Position numbers and translations under genes: made by a program. From Sphingomonas sp. (GTDB lineage Bacteria; Pseudomonadota; Alphaproteobacteria; Sphingomonadales; Sphingomonadaceae), in assembly GCF_003248515.1 (NCBI RefSeq), contig NZ_QFOB01000001.1:1-64000 (forward strand): 64,000 nucleotides of DNA. Reading direction: 5' to 3'. Position 1 is the first letter of the stretch; the number at the start of each line of letters is the position of its first letter. Shown here in pieces: positions 7,965 to 19,429 of the stretch. Under the pieces are notes generated by a model. That model did no database searches. It saw only the letters and a list, made by a program, of their open reading frames with translations, and was not told the DNA's origin.

Positions 7965-9236
7965 TCACTTCCTGTCGAGCATCTCGATCGTCGCCGTCGC
8001 CGGCAGCTCGTTCTTCATCGCGGCCGCGACCTTCTCCGCACCCTCCATCACGCGCAGCACGTTGCCGCCCGCCAGCTTCGCGACGTCCGCGTCTCTCCAG
8101 CCGCGCCGGATCAGTTCGGCCAGCAACGCGGGATAGGTGGAAACGTCCTTCAGCCCGGTCGGCAGATCGCTCACCCCGTCGAAATCCGATCCCACGCCCA
8201 CATGATCGACGCCCGCCACCTTGGCGACATGCTCGATATGGTCGGCCACTTCCCCCAGCGTCACTTCGGGCATGGGATGGGCCTTCTCCCATTCCTTCAT
8301 GGCCGCCGCCGCCTTGTCCGGCTGCCCAATCAGCAGCCCGCCGAAGGGCGGCGCGTTGAGCCGGGTGCGCTCGGCCGAGCGGTCCGCGCTCCAGCGGCGA
8401 TAGGCATCCGAAACATAGGCCGGCGCATAGGTGACCATCACGACGCCGCCATTCTGCGCGACGAGTTTCAGCACCTCGTCCGATACGTCGCGGGGATGAT
8501 CGTCCAGCGCGCGCGCGCTGGAATGGGAGAAGATCACCGGCGCCTTCGTCGTCGCCAGCGCATCCTTCATCACGCCTTCGGAAACGTGACTCAGGTCCAC
8601 CAGCATGCCCAGCCGGTTCAGTTCGTGCACCACCGCCTTGCCGAAGGGGGTGAGCCCTCCATGCTTGGGATCGTCGGTGGCGCTGTCCGCCCAGTCGATC
8701 GTGACGGCGTGGGTCAGCGTGAGGTAGGAGGCGCCCAGCGCCCGATAGGCGCGCAGCACCGCGAAGCGCTGGTCGATCTGGCCACCGCCCTCCACGCCCA
8801 TCATCGAGGCGATCCGCCCGGCCTTGTGGATGCGGCGCACATCGGCGGCGGTTGTCGCCAGCTCGAACGTCTGCGGATAGCGCGCGACGATATCGCGGAC
8901 GAGATCGATCTGCTCCAGCGTCTCGATCACCTGTTCCTGCTCGGGCAGGCCCGCGCTCACATAGACGGACCAGAATTGGCCGCCCACATGGCCCTGCCGC
9001 AGCCTGTCTATGTCCGTATGATAGCCGGGCAGGCTGTCGAGCTTCATCGTCCAGCGCTTGTCGCCATCCTTGCCGCGCAGGCTTTCCGCCCAGTCATTGT
9101 GGCCGTCGATCATCGGCGTCGAGGCCATGATCCTCAGCGCGCGCGCCATCGCCGGATCGGCGGCCGCCGGCGCGGCGAGAGCCGGCGCGGAGAGGGAGGC
9201 GAGAAGGGCGGCGGCGAGGAGCGGGGTGCGAAGCAT
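7965..9236 (-). CDS. Membrane dipeptidase (peptidase M19), exported
   Basis: 423-residue zinc dipeptidase of the renal dipeptidase family, acting outside the cytoplasm. A signal peptide (MLRTPLLAAALLASLSAPAL, cleavage after ALA) precedes the TIM-barrel metalloenzyme. Metal-ligand motifs are visible: MIDGHNDWAE (HxD), GVEGGGQID (bridging Glu), VDLSHVSEG, FSHSSARAL and GVGSDFDG. The ATG at 9236 gives the proper signal peptide; the open frame extends upstream without family likeness. Other members hydrolyse dipeptides or beta-lactam-like amides; the substrate here is unknown. Confidence 0.9.
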   Translation of the reverse strand: MLRTPLLAAALLASLSAPALAAPAAADPAMARALRIMASTPMIDGHNDWAESLRGKDGDKRWTMKLDSLPGYHTDIDRLRQGHVGGQFWSVYVSAGLPEQEQVIETLEQIDLVRDIVARYPQTFELATTAADVRRIHKAGRIASMMGVEGGGQIDQRFAVLRAYRALGASYLTLTHAVTIDWADSATDDPKHGGLTPFGKAVVHELNRLGMLVDLSHVSEGVMKDALATTKAPVIFSHSSARALDDHPRDVSDEVLKLVAQNGGVVMVTYAPAYVSDAYRRWSADRSAERTRLNAPPFGGLLIGQPDKAAAAMKEWEKAHPMPEVTLGEVADHIEHVAKVAGVDHVGVGSDFDGVSDLPTGLKDVSTYPALLAELIRRGWRDADVAKLAGGNVLRVMEGAEKVAAAMKNELPATATIEMLDRK

Positions 9237-9426
9237 GAGCGAAGGATGACGATGCCCCCGCCCCCGCACAAGACGCGGCCGGCGTTTTGCACGATTTCCC
9301 GCATTTTCGGGAATCCCGCCCCGGCGCGGCCCGCCGCCCGTGCGCATCCGGCGCTTTCCTTCCGGAAAGGGAACCTCCTCCCGAAAGAGGTCCACGCCCG
9401 CAACATCGATTTTCAGAAGGATCCGC

Positions 9427-9500
9427 TGGATGCCCCGTGAGGATTCGAACCTCAATTAACGGAGTCAGAGTCCGTGGTCTTACCTTTAGACGACAGGGCA
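9427..9500 (-). tRNA. tRNA-Gln (anticodon CUG)
   Basis: Read on the minus strand, a 74-base cloverleaf including an encoded CCA end. Acceptor TGCCCTG pairs with CGGGGCA, the D arm is GTCT...AGAC, the anticodon stem ACGGA/TCCGT encloses loop CTCTGAC (anticodon CTG), and the T arm carries GGTTCGAATC. The discriminator base is U. Confidence 0.93.
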
Positions 9501-9648
9501 GCGTCAGCGGAGGCGCGCCAGATAGGTGAGCCGCGCGCGGGTGTCAACGCGCGGCGCGCGACTTCCGGTTCCACGGCGCCGATCGTTCGGCCACCATCGC
9601 GCCCGGCAGAGAAAAGCCGCCTCCCGCCGTGCGGCGAGAGGCGCTTTA

Positions 9649-10851
9649 TCAGAGCTTCGCGCGGATCACGCACATCTGCAGCTTGGGCTGCATCGCGGTG
9701 ATGTCGAGCAGCACGGAGGAGACGGCTTCCCGGGCGCCCTGGCCCTCTGATTTCGCCGCGATGGCCGTGCTTTCCGCGCTGGTGAGTGGGCGCTCGACGA
9801 GCTTGCCCTTTTCCTCGGCGATCACGGTCTTGGGGCCCAGCAGCCCACTCTTCAATTTATCGGAGAAGAGCTTCTTCTGGGTCGAATCCTTCAGCGCCAG
9901 TTCGAAGGCCTGCGTCGTCATCAGCGCCGATTCGGTGTCGCCCAGCTTCCTCGGCTCGGGCGTCTCGGTCTTGAGCGCGTCGATCGTCGCGGCGTCGCCG
10001 GCGGCCGCTATGATCTTGCCCGCCTTTTCGTCGGCCGCCTTCTGCTCCTCCGTCTTGCCGCCGTCGCCCGCATCCGCCTGCTTCTGGTCCTTCAGCGCCT
10101 TCTGCTGGGCGGCCAGCGCCGTAATCTCGGAAATCAGCGCGTCGGGTGCATAGCTGCCGACGCTGCCCAGCCGCTGCGCCGCGATATTCTCGACCGAGAA
10201 CAGCGCCGTCTCGATCAGCGTGAAATATTGGTCCACCGCCGTCACGGCGATCGTGGCGCCGCCGCTCTCGGCCGTGGGCGAAACCATTTCGTGTGCCTCG
10301 GTGCCCTCCGGCTTGTTCTGGGCGGCCTTGTCGATCACGCTCGCCGCATAGGCATCCAGCCCGCTCGCCTCGCTCTTCACGCACGTCAGCGCATCGACGG
10401 AAGCGGCCAGGATCGGCCCCTTGTCGCGCGGGGCATAATAGGATTTCGTGCTCGTAAGACCGGCGCCCGCCGCGCCGGTGGCGATCGCCACGCCGGAAGG
10501 CGCGCCGAAGGCCGCCGCCGTCGCCCCGCCGAGCGCGAGCGCCAGCGCCGGCACCTCGAAATGCTGGCGCCCGTTGGCGACATGGCGCGAGGCGCAGCGA
10601 TAGACCATCAGATAATTGTCGATCAGATGGTTGGCGCCGTCGAACGTGTGGGTGATCGGTTCGCGATCGCCCGGCCCCTTCACCCTGGGGCCACCATTCA
10701 GCTTGCGCGGATATTTGCAGTCCATGGGCGATACGCCCTTGTTTTCCATCGCATAGGCGGTGTCCACATCGGGCGCCGCGAAGCTGTAGACGGCGCAGCC
10801 CTGCATCACGGGCGAAAGCGCCCCCAGCAACAGAAAGATCCTTGAACGCAT
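9649..10851 (-). CDS. Hypothetical lipoprotein, 400 aa
   Basis: Function unknown. A hydrophobic N-terminus (IFLLLGALSPVMQGC) ends in a lipobox-like MQGC at residue 19, suggesting a lipid-anchored periplasmic protein. A Gly/Ala-rich hydrophobic stretch (ALALALGGATAAAFGAPSGV, about residues 102-121) may be a second membrane-associated segment. The C-terminal half is Ala/Lys/Gln-rich and probably helical (ITALAAQQKALKDQKQADAG). The start is supported by a GGGGGGAG ribosome-binding site. It stands alone between tRNA-Gln and the methyltransferase fusion, on the same strand as the latter. Confidence 0.6.
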   Translation of the reverse strand: MRSRIFLLLGALSPVMQGCAVYSFAAPDVDTAYAMENKGVSPMDCKYPRKLNGGPRVKGPGDREPITHTFDGANHLIDNYLMVYRCASRHVANGRQHFEVPALALALGGATAAAFGAPSGVAIATGAAGAGLTSTKSYYAPRDKGPILAASVDALTCVKSEASGLDAYAASVIDKAAQNKPEGTEAHEMVSPTAESGGATIAVTAVDQYFTLIETALFSVENIAAQRLGSVGSYAPDALISEITALAAQQKALKDQKQADAGDGGKTEEQKAADEKAGKIIAAAGDAATIDALKTETPEPRKLGDTESALMTTQAFELALKDSTQKKLFSDKLKSGLLGPKTVIAEEKGKLVERPLTSAESTAIAAKSEGQGAREAVSSVLLDITAMQPKLQMCVIRAKL

Positions 10852-10981
10852 CGATCATCTCCCCCCGGAAATGATCGACAGCGTAGATCGGACCTTTCAT
10901 TTCCTAAGCGGAACATTAACCATAATGGAGCGGAACGCCCCGCCGCCCGACACGCCCTTCCGTATGGGTGCTGCCTCGCTC

Positions 10982-12613
10982 TCAGATGAGGTTACCTTGC
11001 GCGCCCGCCTGATGGCTCACGCGGGTTTCCACGCGCGCCGCGCGGCGATGCGGGCTCACCAATGGGGGCAGGCGGGGATGCCGATCCTGGAAAAGTTCGG
11101 CCAGCGTGAAGATCTGCAACGCGGGATATCGGCCGAATTCGGTCTCGATCAGGCCGTGGCTGTTCGCCTCGTCCGTCATGCCTTTCGTCGGCGGGCTCGC
11201 GCTCACGAACAGGCCCAGCCTGTGCCCGTCCCGCTGCATCACGCGGCCGAGGTCGCGCACCATGGCGGGATTGATGTGTCCGCCTGCCTTCACGGAGATC
11301 ACGCCCGTCTCGGTCGCTCCGTCCGCCCCGACATAATAGAAATAGCCGTCGACGCCCTTGTCCCCGCCCTTGCGCCCGCCCATCCACGGCCAGCCGCCCA
11401 GCCTGAGCGTGATCCACGCCTGAAACTGATGGGGATCGTCCTGCGCCAGCCTCTGGGCCGAGGCGAGATCGCGCGGGCTACCGATCGTCTCGAACCGCAC
11501 CTGATCGCCATAGCCGTCACGCAGGCGCTTCTCGACCAGGCCGATCGCGAGATGCGTCACATCGATCCCGATCCACCGCCGCCCCAGCTTCTGCGCCGCA
11601 TCCACGGCCGTCCCGCATCCACAGAAGGGATCGAGGACGACGTCGCCGGGATTCGAGGAGGCGGAGATGATGCGTTCCAGCAAGGCGATCGGCTTTTGGG
11701 TGGGATAACCGAGACGCTCCTGCGCCTGGGAGTTTAGGGGCGGGATATCGGTCCACACCGATCCGATTACGCCACCAGCCATCTCTTCCAGATAGCGCTT
11801 CAACTGAGGTCTACGCCGGGTATCCGGCTTTCCGTCACGGTCAACCGGATACCAAATCCGCCCCTCGTCATGCAGCCGCTGCATTGTCTCGCGCTTGTAA
11901 CGCCAGCCCATTTGCGGGAACGGAAAGCCGATCCATTCATACATCATATTGGGCCGGGGACTTGGGCTGGTCATATTATCTAGCCGATAGCGCCCCCTTC
12001 CGTCTTGATCGTTCAACCTGTACTTCGCCGTAACATAGGCTTCGTCATGTATCTCGCGCGGCGTGTTCCAGATGAATTCCGGCGACTTCGTATAAAACAA
12101 TATAATGTCGGTGATCTTGCTCCACGTCTTGCTGTCGCTGTGCGTCGTGGTTCGCTTCCACGTAATCTCGTTCCGGTAATTCTCGGGTCCGAACACCGCA
12201 TCCAGCACCAGCTTCAGATAGTGGCTCGCGGTCGGATCGCAGTGGAGATAGAGGCTCCCCGTCGGCTTCAGCACGCGATGCAGTTCCACCAGCCGCACCG
12301 CCATCATCGCCAGATAGGCCATCATCGCATTCTCGCCGATCGCGGTCCGCATCGCCTGCATCAGCACGTGCAGGCGGTGATTGCCGCTTTCGGTGATGTC
12401 CATCAGCGCCGCGCTCGCCGCCGGCCCCCACGCCCAAGTGTCGTCGAACGCCTCGATGCTGGCATCCGCGCCCGCCCCGTTCGGCGCCCGGAACAGGATG
12501 TTGTAGCTGGCGTTCGAATTGAACGGCGGATCCAGATAGATCAGATCGACAGAGGCATCCGCGACATGCGCGCGCAGCACCTCCAGATTGTCCCCGTAGA
12601 AAAGCTTCGACAT
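10982..12613 (-). CDS. Beta-class DNA methyltransferase fused to Mrr-like nuclease domain
   Basis: 543-residue protein with two parts. The N-terminal part (about 1-370) is an amino-methyltransferase acting on adenine N6 or cytosine N4: motif IV DPPF at 28-31 ([13 protein letters not shown]) comes before the AdoMet-binding motif I DPFCGCGT near 327-334, the beta-class order, and LGYPTQKP precedes motif I. The C-terminal part (about 395-510) carries [12 protein letters not shown]...GVISVKAG, a D-x(n)-xxK arrangement like the Mrr-type PD-(D/E)xK nuclease core, followed by [14 protein letters not shown]. There is no separate specificity or restriction gene beside it. The ATG at 12613 is preceded by GGGGGAGGGGG. 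It is divergent from uvrA. The domains are seen in sequence; nuclease activity is inferred. Confidence 0.8.
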   Translation of the reverse strand: MSKLFYGDNLEVLRAHVADASVDLIYLDPPFNSNASYNILFRAPNGAGADASIEAFDDTWAWGPAASAALMDITESGNHRLHVLMQAMRTAIGENAMMAYLAMMAVRLVELHRVLKPTGSLYLHCDPTASHYLKLVLDAVFGPENYRNEITWKRTTTHSDSKTWSKITDIILFYTKSPEFIWNTPREIHDEAYVTAKYRLNDQDGRGRYRLDNMTSPSPRPNMMYEWIGFPFPQMGWRYKRETMQRLHDEGRIWYPVDRDGKPDTRRRPQLKRYLEEMAGGVIGSVWTDIPPLNSQAQERLGYPTQKPIALLERIISASSNPGDVVLDPFCGCGTAVDAAQKLGRRWIGIDVTHLAIGLVEKRLRDGYGDQVRFETIGSPRDLASAQRLAQDDPHQFQAWITLRLGGWPWMGGRKGGDKGVDGYFYYVGADGATETGVISVKAGGHINPAMVRDLGRVMQRDGHRLGLFVSASPPTKGMTDEANSHGLIETEFGRYPALQIFTLAELFQDRHPRLPPLVSPHRRAARVETRVSHQAGAQGNLI

Positions 12614-12761
12614 GCCCCCTCCCCCGAAGGAAGGCGCAAGATTAGAGTGGCGAACCACGCTTTCGGCGGAGACCTGCTCGAAAACGGATGCATCTTTTGG
12701 CCGCCCGCACCGGTGGCAGGCGCGGCCGCCGCTTCCTACATCCCGTCTGGCGCCCCATCCG

Positions 12762-12776
12762 GAACGGATATAGAAC
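12762..12776. promoter_or_regulatory. LexA box of uvrA
   Basis: GAACGGATATAGAAC fits the alphaproteobacterial SOS box GAAC-N7-GAAC (equivalent to GTTC-N7-GTTC) and lies 45 bases before the uvrA ATG. uvrA is a classical LexA target, which makes this match credible. Confidence 0.75.
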
Positions 12777-12821
12777 ACTTCCCATGTCCCTGACTCGCAT
12801 CTCCCAGCATCGGTGCTCCAT

Positions 12822-15803
<2,982 letters not shown>

Positions 15804-15992
15804 GCCCCCGGCGCCCCGAATTCGAGGCCGCGCTCCGCCTCTTCGCCGCGATCAGCGGGGCGATGGCGGAGCGCGCGGGCCCCGGTCACGCAGCGCCCGA
15901 TCGCACTGGCCCCGATCGCGCCTGGCCGGCGGCCGATGCCGTGCCAACCGGCCTCCTCGCGCGTGCGGTTTCGTCGTCCCCGGCCGCCTCGC

Positions 15993-16898
15993 TTATGCCA
16001 GCGTCCGCTTGAACAGGGCGATCGTCCGTCCCCAGGCCAGGTCCGCCGCCGCCTTGTTGAAGCGCGGGGTCGTGTCGTTGTTGAAGCCGTGCTCCACGCC
16101 GGGATACACATATCCCTCATATTTCACGCCGGCCGCCTTCAACGCCGCCTCATAATCCGGCCACAGGCCCACGAGCCGCGCATCGTTGCCGGCGTGCTGG
16201 ACGAGGATTTCCGCCTTGATCGCGGGCACGTCCTCCAGCTTCGGCGGCGCGCCGTAAAAGGGCACGGCGGCGGCCAGCGTGGGGATCTTCGTGGCCAGCA
16301 TGTTCACGATGCCGCCGCCATAACAGAAGCCCACGGCCCCCAGCTTGCCATTGCCGTCGGGCAGCTTCTGCGCCCAGGCGGCGGCGGCCAGGAAATCCAT
16401 CTGCACCTTGGCCTGGTCCAGCTTGGGGAAAAGCTCGCGTGCCGCATCCTCCGTGCCGGGATAGCCGCCCAGCGAGGTCAGCGCGTCCGGCGCCACCGCG
16501 ATGAAACCATCCACGGCGAGGCGGCGGGCAATATCCTCGATATGCGGGTTGAGCCCGCGATTTTCGTGGACGACGAGCACCACCGGCTTGCGCTTCGCCG
16601 CCGTCGTTCCGGCGGGCTTGGCCACATAGGCCTTGATCGTGCCGTTGCCGGCGGGCGATGCGATCGTCTCGGTCGTCACGATGATGCGCTTGTCGGCGGG
16701 CGCTATCACCTGCGCCGCAGCGAAATCGGGGCTGAGCGCCGCCAGCACGCCCGTCGCCGCGGCGACCGATCCGGTATAGGCGGCCGCTTTCTCGATGAAG
16801 CCGCGCCGGCTGATCCCGCCATGGACGAAGGCATCGAACAGATCGAGCAGTTCGCGGCTGAAGCGGCTGCTTTCGGGCATGGGCTCACGATCCGGCAT
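15993..16898 (-). CDS. Tat-exported dienelactone hydrolase family protein
   Basis: 301-residue alpha/beta hydrolase of the dienelactone hydrolase (carboxymethylenebutenolidase) family. A twin-arginine signal (ISRRGFIEKAAAYTG) at about residues 29-50 directs export of the folded protein. The catalytic nucleophile is Cys192 in GFCYGGG, the acid lies in the QHAGNDARL region, and the histidine is in GVEHGFNND. Family members open cyclic ester or lactone rings; the substrate here is unknown. It converges with uvrA and is divergent from the oligopeptidase gene 157 bases away. Confidence 0.88.
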   Translation of the reverse strand: MPDREPMPESSRFSRELLDLFDAFVHGGISRRGFIEKAAAYTGSVAAATGVLAALSPDFAAAQVIAPADKRIIVTTETIASPAGNGTIKAYVAKPAGTTAAKRKPVVLVVHENRGLNPHIEDIARRLAVDGFIAVAPDALTSLGGYPGTEDAARELFPKLDQAKVQMDFLAAAAWAQKLPDGNGKLGAVGFCYGGGIVNMLATKIPTLAAAVPFYGAPPKLEDVPAIKAEILVQHAGNDARLVGLWPDYEAALKAAGVKYEGYVYPGVEHGFNNDTTPRFNKAAADLAWGRTIALFKRTLA

Positions 16899-17055
16899 TC
16901 ATCCCTCCACGCATCGGCGCCGTGTCCGGGGCGCCCGCCCCGGCGCTCCCGCCTTCCGGCAGGATCGTGGGCGGCGCGGCCAGGCGCAAGCCACTATTTG
17001 CACGGCGCCATGCCCGGCCTTGCGGGCGGGCGCGCCGATCCCCAGAAAAGGGGCG

Positions 17056-19116
17056 ATGATCAGGACCGCAAACCTCCCCTCCCCGCCCCGCGCCCATCGC
17101 ATCCCCCACGAGACGACCGTCCACGGCATCACGCTGGACGATCCCTGGCACTGGCTGAAGGATCCGCTCTATCCGGAGGTGAAGGACGAGACGATCCTCT
17201 CCTATCTGCGCGAGGAGAACGCCTATTTCGAAACGGCGATGGCCCCGCGCGCCGATCTGGTCGAGGCGATCTTCCAGGAGATGAAGGGCCGGATGAAGGA
17301 GGATGATTCCTCCGTGCCGCAGAAGGATGGCGATTGGCTTACCTGGTGGGCCTATGAGGCCGGCAGCCAGTATCCGCGCCGCTGGCGCAGGCCCGTCGCC
17401 GGCGGGCCGGATCAGCTGCTGCTGGACGAGGCGGCCGAGGCCGAGGGCAAGGCCTATTTCCGCCTCGCCGCCTTCTCGATCAGCCCCGATGCCCGGTTGC
17501 TCGCCTGGTCGGCGGACGAAAGCGGCGCCGAACGCTTCACGCTGCGCATCCGCGATCTGGCGACGGGCACGGATATCGAGACGGTCAGCACCGTCACCAA
17601 TGGCGGCGTCGTCTGGTCAAGCGACAGCAAGGCGATCCTCTTCACCGAGGTGAACGATAACTGGCGCAGCTATCGCGCCCGGCTCCACCGGCTCGGCACC
17701 GATCCTGCCGATGCCACCACCCTCTATGAGGAAGCGGACGAGGGCTTCCGCGTCGCGGTGGGCGGCACGCAGGATCGCCAGTGGCTCCAGATCGCGACGG
17801 GGGATAATCAGACGAGCGAGGTGCGCATCGTTCCCGCCGCCGATCCCGCCGCCGCGCAGATCCTGATCTCGCCCCGTCGGGTAAAGCGCCAATATTCGGT
17901 GGACAGCGCCCACGGAAAGCTCTGGATCCTTACGAACGACGATCATGTGAATTTCCGCCTGGCCTCCGCCGATCCGGCCGCGCCGGAGGCGTGGGAAACG
18001 GTGATCGCGGGATCGGACGATACCTATCTCACTGGCATCGCCAGCTTCGCGCGACACATCGCCATCGCCGCGCGGATCGACGGACTCGATCAGATATTGC
18101 TGCGCACCTATGCGGGCAACACGCATCGCATCGCCTTTCCGGAAGCGAGCTACAGCGCCGGGCTTGGCCACAATCCCGAATATGATCCGGCCGCCTACCG
18201 GATCGGCTATTCCTCGATGGTCACGCCATCCACCGTCTATGATTATCATGCCTCCGATCGCCGGCTGGAGGTGCTGAAGGTGCAGGAGGTGCCATCGGGC
18301 TACGATCCCGCGCTCTATGCCACGGAGCGGCTGATGCTTCCCGCTCGCGACGGCAAGGCGATCCCCGTCTCGATCGTCTATCCCAAGGGCTTTCCGAAGG
18401 ATGGATCGGGCAAGCTCTTCCTCTACGCCTATGGCGCCTACGGCCATGCCATCCCGCCCAGCTTTTCCACCGGGCGGCTATCACTGCTCGATCGCGGCTG
18501 GGCCTATGCGATCGCGCATATCCGGGGCGGCGACGATCTCGGCTATGGCTGGTATCTGCAGGGCAAGGCCACGGAGCGCTGGAACACCTTCCATGATTTC
18601 TCGGATGTGGCGAAGGGCCTGATCGCGGCCGGCTTCGCCAAGGCGGGCGGCATCGCCATCAATGGCGGCTCGGCCGGGGGCGAGCTGATGGGCGTCGTAG
18701 CCAATACCGATCCCGATCTGTGGGGCGCCGTGGTGGCGGACGTGCCCTTCGTGGACGTGCTGAACACGATGCAGGATGAAAGCCTGCCCCTCACGCCCGG
18801 GGAATGGCCCGAATGGGGCAATCCGATCACCGATCCGGAGGCGTTCCGGCTGATCCTCAGCTACAGTCCGTACGAGAATGTCGCGGCGAAGGCCTATCCG
18901 CCGATGCTCATCACCGGCGGCCTCAACGATCCGCGCGTCACGTATTGGGAGCCCGCCAAGTGGGCCGCCCGCCTGCGCGCGACCAAGACGGATGATGCGC
19001 TGCTGCTGCTCAAGATCAACATGGGTGCCGGCCATGGCGGCAAATCGGGCCGGTATGAGGCACTGCGCGAGCGCGCCGAAGCCTTCGCTTTCGTGATCGA
19101 TCAGATGGAGGAATGA
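17056..19116 (+). CDS. ptrB: Oligopeptidase B-type S9A serine peptidase
   Basis: 686-residue prolyl-oligopeptidase family enzyme that cleaves short peptides, usually after basic residues. A beta-propeller domain (about 70-400) covers an alpha/beta-hydrolase catalytic domain. The catalytic triad is visible: Ser539 in NGGSAGGELMG, Asp625 in GGLNDPRVTYWEP, and His660 in MGAGHGGKSGR. The length equals that of typical OpB. The ATG at 17056 follows GAAAAGGGGCG and begins MIRTANLPSPPRAHRIPHET, the family N-terminus; there is no signal peptide, so it is cytoplasmic. Confidence 0.92.
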   Translation: MIRTANLPSPPRAHRIPHETTVHGITLDDPWHWLKDPLYPEVKDETILSYLREENAYFETAMAPRADLVEAIFQEMKGRMKEDDSSVPQKDGDWLTWWAYEAGSQYPRRWRRPVAGGPDQLLLDEAAEAEGKAYFRLAAFSISPDARLLAWSADESGAERFTLRIRDLATGTDIETVSTVTNGGVVWSSDSKAILFTEVNDNWRSYRARLHRLGTDPADATTLYEEADEGFRVAVGGTQDRQWLQIATGDNQTSEVRIVPAADPAAAQILISPRRVKRQYSVDSAHGKLWILTNDDHVNFRLASADPAAPEAWETVIAGSDDTYLTGIASFARHIAIAARIDGLDQILLRTYAGNTHRIAFPEASYSAGLGHNPEYDPAAYRIGYSSMVTPSTVYDYHASDRRLEVLKVQEVPSGYDPALYATERLMLPARDGKAIPVSIVYPKGFPKDGSGKLFLYAYGAYGHAIPPSFSTGRLSLLDRGWAYAIAHIRGGDDLGYGWYLQGKATERWNTFHDFSDVAKGLIAAGFAKAGGIAINGGSAGGELMGVVANTDPDLWGAVVADVPFVDVLNTMQDESLPLTPGEWPEWGNPITDPEAFRLILSYSPYENVAAKAYPPMLITGGLNDPRVTYWEPAKWAARLRATKTDDALLLLKINMGAGHGGKSGRYEALRERAEAFAFVIDQMEE

Positions 19117-19371
19117 GGAGGCGCCGCCGCTCCTCCGTTCGAACCGGTCCGGCGCCTGCACCCGCCCGTCAGCCCGGATCCGTTCCGGGGCTCTGTCCAC
19201 GGGGCGGGATCACGGGCGGCGGAGCGCACCGGCCGGTGAATGCCGAACAGGGCGGTCATGGCGCGATCGGGCCCCACGTTTGCACCCGCTGCAGATCCAA
19301 GGCGCCGCCACGCGTTCATCTGAGGTTTAGCTTGCTGCGGCGAGCCGTTGTGCAACTGCGAGAAAAAGCAT
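19117..19371. other. Intergenic region before the ZnuD-type receptor
   Basis: Together with the dyad that follows, 313 bases separate the peptidase from the receptor. No coding potential is supported. It holds a degenerate short palindrome (CCCGTCAGCCCGGATCCGTT and CCGGGGCT, 19166-19193) and, at its right end, the receptor promoter region. Confidence 0.5.
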
Positions 19372-19386
19372 TGATACAATATATCA
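19372..19386. promoter_or_regulatory. Zur-like operator overlapping a -10 element
   Basis: TGATACAATATATCA has arms TGATA/TATCA around CAATA, in an AT-rich patch unlike its surroundings. It contains TACAAT, a good -10 hexamer, so a repressor bound here would block the promoter. Zur operators of proteobacteria are AT-rich dyads of this sort, and the gene downstream encodes a ZnuD-type receptor. Confidence 0.55.
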
Positions 19387-19429
19387 TCGCGCTATGAGTC
19401 CGCCCCGATTTCAGGGAAGCGAGAAACGC

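Noticed and set aside
15804..15992. Possible terminator or small gene between uvrA and the dienelactone hydrolase gene
   Set aside because: GC-rich partial repeats are present, but no stem followed by a T-run and no frame with a credible start.
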